Shown here piece by piece: positions 18,348 to 26,188 of a DNA stretch of 64,000 bases. Within the stretch, counting starts at the first letter, position 1. Each line of letters starts with the position of its first letter. The notes below the pieces were generated by a model. That model was not told the origin of the DNA, ran no database searches, and saw only the letters and a list, made by a program, of their open reading frames with translations. The stretch is from the NCBI RefSeq assembly GCF_000187245.1, contig NC_027860.1, positions 682,001-746,000 of the forward strand, read 5' to 3'. The stretch comes from Ogataea parapolymorpha DL-1. Its lineage: Eukaryota; Ascomycota; Pichiomycetes; Pichiales; Pichiaceae. Made by a program: the position numbers and the translations under genes.

Positions 18348-19796
18348 CTACTCGCTGTCCTTTCCCGCAGCGTAGTAGTGCAAGTAAGCACTCAACGTCT
18401 TGACACCCTCCAGATAATTAGCAACGTCAATCTTTTCGTTGATCGAGTGAGCTCCATCATCTCCCTTACCCATTGGAAGCAGCAAAACGTCGGTCTTGAG
18501 CTGCTCTTCGAAAGTCAGGGTGATCGGAATAGAGCCACCTTCTCTGGTGAGGTCAGGATCAACATTCCAGACAAGCTGTGTTGCCTTTCTAGCAGCAGTA
18601 AAGGCTTCATTGAACGGATCACTAACCCAGTAGTTACCATCGTGGATCAGCTCGACATTAAAGCTGTTTGGAGACTTGAGCTCGGCAAACTTCTCCTTGC
18701 AGAACTTGAACACATACTCGTCCAGCTTGCGAGGGTCCATGTCAGGAACAGTTCTAATGGAGAATTTTCCAACAACCTTGGCAGGGATAACGGTCTTGGC
18801 TCCCCCTCCAGAAAAAGCACCCTCAATTCCGTGCAGCGACAAAGAAGGGTATCTCCATCTGTGCATAAGGATGTTCTTCTTGTCCTGGTAGATGGCGGTG
18901 TTAGAGCCAGAAGCAAGATTGAGCTCGTCCACATCAAAATCAATCTTCTCGTACAGCTTCTCCTCCTTCTCTGTAAGCGGGGCCACCATCTCGTTAACCC
19001 CAGGAATCTGGATGTTGCCTTGGGTGTCGACCAGCTTGGACATGACGTTAAAAAGGTCAGTCATTGGCTCGTGAATCACACCTCCAAAAATACCCGAGTG
19101 CAAATCCGCGCCCGGCCCGCTCACAGTGATCTGGTAGTAGCTGCATCCCCGAAGGCCGTAGGTGAGGACTGGTTTTTTGGTTCCAAGCCAGTAGTTGTCA
19201 GAGATACACACGGTGTCGACACCTTTGAAGTACTTGTCTGCCTCCTGGGCGACAAGCTCGTCCAGACCCAGTGAACCGCTCTCCTCCATGCCTTCGAAGC
19301 AACAGACGAGGTTGACTGGCAGCTCGATGCCGGCCTTGTTGTGGGCCTCGACGGCATTGAGCCAGCCCATGACAGGGCCCTTGTCGTCTGTGGAGCCACG
19401 GCCGTACAGTTTGCCGTCTTTCTCAACGAGTTTGAAAGGGTCCGAGTTCCAGCCGTCCTCAAGCAGAGCCGGCTGGACATCGTAGTGGCCGTACACTAAA
19501 ACGGTTTTTTTGGCTGGGTTCTTGCCGAAACGAGCCAATACAATTGGAGGCAATTGTAATTTTGGATCCGACACAGGCGGAGGCTGGGTTCCTAGGTCGC
19601 GCAGCTGGATGTCCTCGGCACCAAGAGATTCCAGCTGTTTCTTTAGGAAATCGGCCATGGCAAACACCTGTGGTCTGAGGGACTCGTCGCTGGAAACAGA
19701 GGGAATGGCGACGGCCTGCGCCAGTCTGTTGACATATTCCGGCTTGAGCTTGTCGATCTGTGCAAATAGCGGCTTCACGGATTCAGAAACACTCAT
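18348..19796 (-). CDS. DUG1: Cys-Gly metallodipeptidase Dug1 (M20 family)
   Basis: The product is 482 aa from the ATG at 19796. The zinc-site motifs of M20A peptidases are present: VYGHYDVQP (H104, D106), GRGSTDDKGP (D137/D138), the catalytic glutamates FEGMEESGS (E171/E172), the dimerisation-domain DLHSGIFGG, and a late His in GDDGAHS. It hydrolyses Cys-Gly in glutathione turnover and works with Dug2/Dug3. The size matches S. cerevisiae Dug1 (481 aa). An in-frame ATG at 19844 would add 16 basic/hydrophobic residues (MLKFVRPLSYISRTNK) resembling a mitochondrial presequence, so an alternative start is possible. Confidence 0.95.
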   Translation of the reverse strand: MSVSESVKPLFAQIDKLKPEYVNRLAQAVAIPSVSSDESLRPQVFAMADFLKKQLESLGAEDIQLRDLGTQPPPVSDPKLQLPPIVLARFGKNPAKKTVLVYGHYDVQPALLEDGWNSDPFKLVEKDGKLYGRGSTDDKGPVMGWLNAVEAHNKAGIELPVNLVCCFEGMEESGSLGLDELVAQEADKYFKGVDTVCISDNYWLGTKKPVLTYGLRGCSYYQITVSGPGADLHSGIFGGVIHEPMTDLFNVMSKLVDTQGNIQIPGVNEMVAPLTEKEEKLYEKIDFDVDELNLASGSNTAIYQDKKNILMHRWRYPSLSLHGIEGAFSGGGAKTVIPAKVVGKFSIRTVPDMDPRKLDEYVFKFCKEKFAELKSPNSFNVELIHDGNYWVSDPFNEAFTAARKATQLVWNVDPDLTREGGSIPITLTFEEQLKTDVLLLPMGKGDDGAHSINEKIDVANYLEGVKTLSAYLHYYAAGKDSE

Positions 19797-20410
19797 TTTA
19801 TTTGTTCTCGAGATATATGATAGGGGGCGAACAAATTTAAGCATGGAAACAATTTTTTGATGCTACTTTTATGGCAGGGGATGGAAAATGGGAGGGTGGA
19901 AATGCCACCTGCCCGCTATGTAGATTGAAGAGGGCTGTCGAAGACATAGAATGGCCAGTCGGTATCAATACTAGGCTGATCAGTGGTCGCATTTGCATAT
20001 CACTTAAGACAACTAAATAGAACGACGTGGAGTCTTGAATCGCAAGAAAGGCTCCTTCCCATCTCCATAACATCCCCTCCCTCCGTAAATAGACTCTGGG
20101 AGTCCACTTCTCTCTGCTTGCGAGTTTGTAGCGAGCTACTCCGACAGCTTATCGCGCCGGGTAATACAACACATAATTTGTCGCGGTGCTAGTAACGGAC
20201 GTTACGGCCAGAATAGTGATTTGCGGTCTCTTTAAAGGTTCTTGTGGTCTATACACTATTACTACTCCACAAAGACACTGAACCCGATAGTGAACCTATC
20301 CCCGGCCAATGCTATCTACATAATCAGCCACTACCGTTTATTATCTCTATTTCGACTTTGCACGACGATGACTAAATAAATAATTTTTCACCTGGAAAAA
20401 CATCTTCAAC
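19797..20410. promoter_or_regulatory. Divergent intergenic region DUG1 / ASN1
   Basis: This 614-bp region shows no ORF or tRNA that I can support. It contains poly-pyrimidine runs (CTCCTTCCCATCTCC around 20050), a GTAAC-n4-GTTAC inverted repeat near 20190, and a TGACTAAATA about 45 bp before the ASN1 start that resembles a weak Gcn4-type half site. These are suggestions only. Confidence 0.35.
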
Positions 20411-22138
20411 ATGTGTGGTATCTTTGCTGCTTACAACGTCGAGGAGGTGGACGCCTTCAAGGGCAAGGCCCTGCAATACTCGAAGAGAATCAGACACAGA
20501 GGTCCAGATTGGTCGGGAAACAAGATCGTCAACAACACGATCCTGTGCCACGAGAGACTGGCCATCGTTGGCCTTGATTCGGGCGCCCAGCCAATCACTT
20601 CTCCAGACGAAAGATACACTCTTGCCGTCAACGGTGAGATCTATAACCATATCCACATCAGAGAAGAGTTTAAAGATTACAAGTTCAAGACTCTATCTGA
20701 CTGTGAGCCTATCATCCCGCTGTTCCAGAAATACGACGTGGACGCCCCTAAATTTCTGGACGGTATGTTTGCCTGGGTGCTCTATGACAAGGAGGAGGAC
20801 AGAGTCGTTGCTTCCAGAGACCCTATTGGTATCACGACGCTGTACATGGGCCGTTCGTCCAGCAGGCCAGGAACAGTGTTTTTCGCCTCGGAGCTGAAAT
20901 GTCTGACCGACGAGTGTGACGAGATCACCCATTTCCCGCCTGGTCACGTGTACGACTCGAAGACCGACCAGCTCACCAGGTACTTCACGCCTTCGTGGTG
21001 GGATGGCGAAAAAATCCCAACTAATCCTGTCGACTACAAGAAGGTGAGAGAGACGCTGGAGATGGCTGTTAGAAAGAGACTCATGGCAGAGGTTCCGTTC
21101 GGTGTGCTGCTTTCTGGTGGACTGGATTCGTCGCTGATCGCGTCGATCGCCGCCAGAGAGACCGCCAAGGCCGCCAAGGAGGCCGATTCTCACACCGAGG
21201 GCATCGACGCGTCGCACACGCTGACCGGTGTGGACGACGATGGAAAGCTCGCTCTTTCGGGCTGGACCAAGCTGCACTCGTACGCGATCGGTCTGCCCGG
21301 TGCTCCGGACCTTGTTGCTGCCAAGAAGGTGGCCAAGTTCATCGGAACGATCCACCACGAGCACACCTTCACCGTGGAGGAAGGCTTCGACGCTCTGTCG
21401 GACGTGATTTACCATCTGGAGACCTACGACGTCACGACGATCCGTGCGTCGACCCCAATGTACCTGCTCTCGAGAAAAATCAAAGCGCAGGGTGTCAAAA
21501 TGGTGCTGTCTGGTGAGGGATCCGACGAGATCTTTGGTGGCTATCTGTACTTTGCCTCTGCTCCGTCTCCTGAGGAATTCCACACTGAGTGCGTCAAAAG
21601 AGTCAAGAACCTACATTATGCCGACTGTTTGAGAGCCAACAAGTCCACCATGGCATGGGGACTAGAGGCCCGTGTGCCGTTCCTGGACAAGCAGTTCCTG
21701 GAGCTTTGCATGAACATCGACCCTAAGGAGAAGATGATTGTTCCTGAGGCCGGCAGAATCGAGAAATACATTCTGAGAAAGGCGTTCGATACCAGCGATG
21801 ACCCATCTGCCAAGCCATACCTGCCAGACGAGATTCTATGGAGACAGAAGGAACAGTTCTCCGACGGTGTGGGCTACTCGTGGATCGACGGATTGAAGGA
21901 GCTTGCGGAAAGATCCGTGTCTGATGAGGAGTTTGCCCACCCTAAGCCAGAATGGGGCGACGATATTCCAACCACCAAGGAGGCCTACTTCTACCGCTGC
22001 AAGTTCGACGAGCTGTTCCCAAGCAAGGCTGCCGGCTCCACTGTCATGAGATGGGTGCCTAAGGCCGAATGGGGATGCCACGAGGACCCTTCGGGAAGAT
22101 ACGCCAAGACCCACGATGCGTCCGTTCTTAAGAACTGA
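20411..22138 (+). CDS. ASN1: Glutamine-hydrolysing asparagine synthetase
   Basis: The protein is 575 aa. The N-terminal class-II glutamine amidotransferase domain has the catalytic Cys2 (MCGIFAAY), with [18 protein letters not shown] and the oxyanion loop. The synthetase domain has the PP-loop SGGLDSS at 235-241 and, later, [11 protein letters not shown]. It makes asparagine from aspartate, glutamine and ATP in the cytosol. The length matches yeast Asn1/Asn2 (~571 aa). The codon choice is that of a strongly expressed gene (AGA arginine, CTG/TTG leucine, GTC/ATC). Confidence 0.97.
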   Translation: MCGIFAAYNVEEVDAFKGKALQYSKRIRHRGPDWSGNKIVNNTILCHERLAIVGLDSGAQPITSPDERYTLAVNGEIYNHIHIREEFKDYKFKTLSDCEPIIPLFQKYDVDAPKFLDGMFAWVLYDKEEDRVVASRDPIGITTLYMGRSSSRPGTVFFASELKCLTDECDEITHFPPGHVYDSKTDQLTRYFTPSWWDGEKIPTNPVDYKKVRETLEMAVRKRLMAEVPFGVLLSGGLDSSLIASIAARETAKAAKEADSHTEGIDASHTLTGVDDDGKLALSGWTKLHSYAIGLPGAPDLVAAKKVAKFIGTIHHEHTFTVEEGFDALSDVIYHLETYDVTTIRASTPMYLLSRKIKAQGVKMVLSGEGSDEIFGGYLYFASAPSPEEFHTECVKRVKNLHYADCLRANKSTMAWGLEARVPFLDKQFLELCMNIDPKEKMIVPEAGRIEKYILRKAFDTSDDPSAKPYLPDEILWRQKEQFSDGVGYSWIDGLKELAERSVSDEEFAHPKPEWGDDIPTTKEAYFYRCKFDELFPSKAAGSTVMRWVPKAEWGCHEDPSGRYAKTHDASVLKN

Positions 22139-22214
22139 TAGATTAATAAATGGAAATAATATAATAATATTTGTCTTATCTACACAGCCGTGTGTGTATA
22201 TTTATTTGTTTTAC

Positions 22215-22904
22215 ATGAAAAAGACCAGTTTGTCTTCGCTCGATTCGCGGTCGACCATCCCACGGACGCGCGAGCAGTACGAGTATCTGGCGAAAGTCAT
22301 TCTGATTGGCTCGTCTGGTTCAGGCAAGTCCTCGCTGCTCCATCGGTACGTCTCGCGAGACTGGAGGGCCGTGTCGCAGACCATCGGCGTGGGATTTGCC
22401 TCCAAGGTAGCCGTCGTGGACGGCAGCACGCGTGTGAAGTTGCAAATATGGGACACGGCGGGCCAGGAACGGTTCCGCGCGCTCACGAGGTCGTATTACC
22501 GCGGCGCCAGCGGCGTCGTGGTGGTCTTTGATTTCAGCTCCAGATCCAGTTTCCAGGCCGTTTCAGAGTTTATGCAGGACGTGAAAAGCATGACACCGCC
22601 CGACTCGTGCGTGCTGCTCGTTGGGAACAAGAAAGACCTGCCCGAGGTGGTCTCAAGGAGCGAGATTGCCGGCTTAGTCGACAGCAGTTCTGTGATGCTG
22701 GGACGAACCGTCCAGTTTGTCGCGGCCAGTGCTTTAGACAATTCCAATGTGGACACTGTGTTTGAAACCGTGGCCGGCTCTCTGGTCACAAAAATCGAGC
22801 TCGGGCAGATCGACCCAGAAGACCCGGCGAGCGGCGTGCAGTACGGCGACCTCAGCTACGACGCTATCACGCTAGCGACTCCTCAACCCAGAGAATGCTG
22901 CTGA
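22215..22904 (+). CDS. YPT4: Rab4/Ypt4-like small GTPase
   Basis: The product is 229 aa from the ATG at 22215; an upstream in-frame start would overlap ASN1. GTPase motifs are GSSGSGKS (32-39), switch I TIGVGF, WDTAGQE (79-85), NKKD (138-141) and SA(L). The C-terminus KIELGQIDPEDPASGVQYGD resembles Rab4 (KIESGELDP...SGIQYGD), and the protein ends in ECC for geranylgeranylation. Rab4 recycles cargo from early endosomes. S. cerevisiae lacks it, while S. pombe keeps it as ypt4. The stop codon is 2 bp from that of convergent SWD1. Confidence 0.85.
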   Translation: MKKTSLSSLDSRSTIPRTREQYEYLAKVILIGSSGSGKSSLLHRYVSRDWRAVSQTIGVGFASKVAVVDGSTRVKLQIWDTAGQERFRALTRSYYRGASGVVVVFDFSSRSSFQAVSEFMQDVKSMTPPDSCVLLVGNKKDLPEVVSRSEIAGLVDSSSVMLGRTVQFVAASALDNSNVDTVFETVAGSLVTKIELGQIDPEDPASGVQYGDLSYDAITLATPQPRECC

Positions 22905-22906
22905 AA

Positions 22907-24121
22907 TCACTCAGAAACAGGCACGCTCTCGATCACAAACGAGTCCACAAACGGGAATCCGCGAGCGTCCACCTCCTCGCGCTGGATGACGTCGATCTCG
23001 TCGCCCTCTTCCTCGATCTGCTTGTTCATGTCGTCCTCGTCGACGTAGTCGAACTCGTCCTCCTTCTCTTCATAATCAATGTTCTCCTCAATCTCCTCGA
23101 AATCGGGCGCCAGCGCACTCCACTTCTGCGGAATCACCACCGACCAGATGAAAAGCGTGCCGGTGTCCATCGTGGTGGCCACGATAGAACATTTGCGATA
23201 GTTCCAGTCCACAGCCAGCAGCTCGTCGTTCGAGCCTTCCAGAATCTTCACCAACGACCCCATTCCGGTTTCCCAGATGTACACGTCGTGAGTCGCTCCG
23301 AGAGTGGAAGCACACATGTATTCCGAGTTATGGTTGAATTTCAACGCGTTCCACTGCAGTCGGTTCACGGCGTCCTGGTACCGGTTTTCAAGCTCAAACT
23401 CCCAGTTTTCCGCCGGGACAGAGGTATCCGGCATCGTGTACTGTCGGATGATCCGGTCGCTCGAGTTGACGGCCAATTTTGAGCAGTTGGGCGAAATCTC
23501 TATATTTTTTATGTTCGAGCTGCAAACATTCAACGAGCGCACAATTTGCAGACTATGCGTATCTATCACGTTCAACCAGCCCTTGCTAGTCCCTGTGAGA
23601 ATGTAGTTGCTGTCAGGGGTCATTGTAGCCGTCAGCGTAGACTGTTTCACTGTGTTTGGCTGGCCCAGCGGATTGGTGTCTAGCTTGGTGATTTTGGGCT
23701 CGTTCTCGAGGTCTGCAAAAACAGGATCGTTGTCGACCAGCGCCGCAACAAATTGAAAGTGGTTCTGCGGGTTCATCACGCTGCACCAGACGGGTCCTTC
23801 GAAATTATAACTCCGGATCACCTTGCACGTTCCCAGGTCCCACAGGTTCACCTTCCAATCCTTGGACGAGGAAAGCAAATACTGTCCGCAGGGCGACCAG
23901 TTCAGCGACGTGATGGCGCGCGTGTGGTCCCGGAGCACCTGGATCGTGCTGTTTGTGTCCGTGTCGATGATGAGAATAATGCCATCGACGAGCCCCGACG
24001 CAAGGTAGTCGCCTTTATAGCTGTACCGTACCTGCGTAGAATGACCGTATGCGAGCGTCTGTGCGAGTGTGTCAGGGTATTCTTTAGCCACGGCAAAGGG
24101 GTCTAAAAGCGAGAGATTCAT
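22907..24121 (-). CDS. SWD1: COMPASS (Set1C) subunit Swd1
   Basis: The protein is 404 aa with N-terminal WD40 repeats (YLASGLVDGIILIID, ITSLNWSPCGQYLLSSSKDW, KVNLWDLGTCKVI), an extended middle propeller, and a C-terminal acidic tail (EEIEENIDYEEKEDEFDYVDED) with a short hydrophobic end. This matches Swd1/RBBP5, the scaffold subunit for H3K4 methylation by Set1. The length matches S. cerevisiae Swd1 (426 aa). Confidence 0.92.
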   Translation of the reverse strand: MNLSLLDPFAVAKEYPDTLAQTLAYGHSTQVRYSYKGDYLASGLVDGIILIIDTDTNSTIQVLRDHTRAITSLNWSPCGQYLLSSSKDWKVNLWDLGTCKVIRSYNFEGPVWCSVMNPQNHFQFVAALVDNDPVFADLENEPKITKLDTNPLGQPNTVKQSTLTATMTPDSNYILTGTSKGWLNVIDTHSLQIVRSLNVCSSNIKNIEISPNCSKLAVNSSDRIIRQYTMPDTSVPAENWEFELENRYQDAVNRLQWNALKFNHNSEYMCASTLGATHDVYIWETGMGSLVKILEGSNDELLAVDWNYRKCSIVATTMDTGTLFIWSVVIPQKWSALAPDFEEIEENIDYEEKEDEFDYVDEDDMNKQIEEEGDEIDVIQREEVDARGFPFVDSFVIESVPVSE

Positions 24122-24347
24122 AAGAAAATTAAATAATTTAACTAAGGAGAATTATAATGAGAAATCTGATCGGCCATTTTAGCTCTGAAAATTGGCACAC
24201 GAGCACTGTGTAAATAGCAGGATCAAAAAAGATTCCGTCCCTTGAAATGTCCCTAAATAGCACAAACTCACTTGACTTCCCCCGCCTATCCGGTTTTCTG
24301 TCCAATAATTTATTAATTGTAGCTAGAAAAATATTCTTTTTATTGCA

Positions 24348-25877
24348 ATGTCAGAACCCCCAGTTTTGGAGCGGTTACCCGCGGGAACAGAACTCCAGGT
24401 CGGCTCCCACAAGGCGAAAATCGTCAACTACATCTCTGCCGGCGGCTTTGCCCACGTGTATCTGGTCCAGATCAGCGAGAAGCCCGAGTTTGCCTGTCTC
24501 AAACGGGTGGTAGTGCCCAACAAACAGGGGCTTAATCTGTTGCGCGCAGAGGTCGAGGTCATGCAGAGGCTGGCCCATTGCGACTATGTGGTCAAGTATC
24601 TGGACTCGCACGCGTCAAGAGTGCCCAACACCCACTGCTACGAGGTGCTGGTGTTGATGGAATTGTGTCCCAACAAATCGCTGTTGGATCACATGAATGC
24701 CCGGCTAAGCACCAAACTGTCAGAGCCGGAAATCCTCAAAATCATGCTGGACATCTCGCAGGGAGTCTACGCGATGCACAGACTTAAACTGATCCACAGG
24801 GACATCAAGATAGAGAACGTGCTGATTGACGATAAATACACGTTCAAGCTGTGCGACTTCGGGTCCACATGTCCCGTGCTGCGTCCGCCACGCAACCACC
24901 AGGAGTTTCAGATCCTCACAAACGACCTGCTGAGACAGACAACGCCGCAATATAGACCTCCAGAGATGATCGACCTGTACCGCGGACTGCCGATCGACGA
25001 AAAATCAGATATCTGGGCTCTCGGCATTTTCCTGTACAAACTATGCTACTACATCACACCTTTCGAGACGGCCGGCGAGCTGGCCATCCTGCACACTGCC
25101 TACCGGTTTCCGTCCACCCCGCGATACTCGACTTCGTTGAAGAGTCTCATCAACATCATGCTTCAGGAGAATCCCGTGTACCGGCCCAACATATACCAGG
25201 TGACGGCCGAGATCTGCCGCATGATGGACATCGACATTCCCAAGGGCATAGAAGACTTCTATTTGCAGGGAGAGTACAAACACCCGCCTGCAGAGCAGAT
25301 GCACCCGCCAATTGAGCAGTTCACGGCGAGTGTGATCCCAATGTTCTCGCCATTCAAATCGATGCCCCAGGATCCTGTTGTGCCAGTGGTGACGGTCGAT
25401 GCAGAGAAATCGCAGCCCACCGAGGCGACAGGTACCTCTGTGGACCTCAAGTCGTCGCTTCCGTCCGAAGACTCGCTTGTCGACTTCAACATGGACCGGT
25501 TCCCGGAAATCCAGCTGAGCGGCGAGAATAAGACGGAAAACCAGCCTGTGGAGCCCGAGCCTGAGCCCATGCCAAAGTCGGGCTCGAAATGGTCGTCACA
25601 CAACCCGTTCCCACAGGATTTGATCGACCTCTCGACAGAGGACACAGACAGAGCCACAGAGCCCACAGAGGCCGAGAACCCAGGCGGCGAAGCCGTGTCT
25701 TTGCCGGCACAGCTACTGGACGGGTCGGTGGCGAGCTTCACACAGCTACAGATCTCAGAGTCGGAGTGTGAGTCGACCCACTCAGCCTCGAAAATAGAGG
25801 GCGGCCAAGTCAAGCCAATATCTGATTCAAAAGCAAAACTATCTAGCATCGGGGACAATGAAAGCGTTTCCAGCTAG
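24348..25877 (+). CDS. Ark1/Prk1-family actin-regulating kinase
   Basis: The protein is 509 aa. The NAK-family kinase domain spans ~20-310: a Gly-loop with AGGFAHVYLV, HRDIKIENVLI, CDFGSTCP, and an APE-like RPPEMIDL. A Pro/Ser/Glu-rich tail follows with Asp/Glu clusters and a possible SH3 ligand region (KSMPQDPVVPVV). The family phosphorylates LxxQxTG sites in endocytic adaptors to disassemble actin patches. The shorter tail fits Ark1/Prk1 better than Akl1. An ATG at 24247 opens an 88-codon frame overlapping the start of this gene out of frame. Confidence 0.82.
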   Translation: MSEPPVLERLPAGTELQVGSHKAKIVNYISAGGFAHVYLVQISEKPEFACLKRVVVPNKQGLNLLRAEVEVMQRLAHCDYVVKYLDSHASRVPNTHCYEVLVLMELCPNKSLLDHMNARLSTKLSEPEILKIMLDISQGVYAMHRLKLIHRDIKIENVLIDDKYTFKLCDFGSTCPVLRPPRNHQEFQILTNDLLRQTTPQYRPPEMIDLYRGLPIDEKSDIWALGIFLYKLCYYITPFETAGELAILHTAYRFPSTPRYSTSLKSLINIMLQENPVYRPNIYQVTAEICRMMDIDIPKGIEDFYLQGEYKHPPAEQMHPPIEQFTASVIPMFSPFKSMPQDPVVPVVTVDAEKSQPTEATGTSVDLKSSLPSEDSLVDFNMDRFPEIQLSGENKTENQPVEPEPEPMPKSGSKWSSHNPFPQDLIDLSTEDTDRATEPTEAENPGGEAVSLPAQLLDGSVASFTQLQISESECESTHSASKIEGGQVKPISDSKAKLSSIGDNESVSS

Positions 25878-25890
25878 ACCTGCTAGCGTC

Positions 25891-26094
25891 TTAGCCCAAA
25901 ACCGGTTTGAAGGCCGAGTCCACAAGGTTGCCAAAAACCGGCGTCATAACAAGATTGGCGCAATACACCACCACGAGCAACAGCATCAAATTTGTGAAGT
26001 GGAGCGCGTACGACTCGTACTTCGTCAGCATGTAGTGGGGGAACAGGAAATAGTAGAACCCATACGCGTACTTTAGACCATCAACCACGCTCAT
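25891..26094 (-). CDS. TSC3: Small membrane protein, Tsc3-like SPT activator candidate
   Basis: The product is 67 aa with a YY...FPHYML....ESYALHF segment followed by a single hydrophobic helix (LMLLLVVVYCANLVMTPV). This resembles S. cerevisiae Tsc3 (80 aa), whose core is YY..LPFYLM...DSF.LH followed by one membrane helix, and fits the ssSPT family that activates serine palmitoyltransferase. The similarity is short and I judge it by eye, so the symbol is tentative. It is convergent with the kinase gene (13 bp gap). It would be missed by length-filtered annotation. Confidence 0.5.
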   Translation of the reverse strand: MSVVDGLKYAYGFYYFLFPHYMLTKYESYALHFTNLMLLLVVVYCANLVMTPVFGNLVDSAFKPVLG

Positions 26095-26188
26095 TGTTTT
26101 GGAAAGGTGTGAACACTAATTTATGCTGTCGTTTGCGGCTGAAATTTTTTATTTTCGAGCGTGTACATGGTGCAGGGATGTAGTGCTG

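Noticed and set aside
18258..19274. 338-codon frame antisense to DUG1
   Set aside because: Codon-bias shadow of a conserved peptidase gene.
20693..21583. 296-codon frame antisense to ASN1
   Set aside because: Shadow of strongly biased codons. The product is Arg/Val-rich without domains.
22116..22214. 33-residue upstream extension of the Rab4-like GTPase
   Set aside because: It overlaps the ASN1 C-terminus and is hydrophobic and unlike Rab N-termini. The ATG at 22215 gives a normal Rab length.
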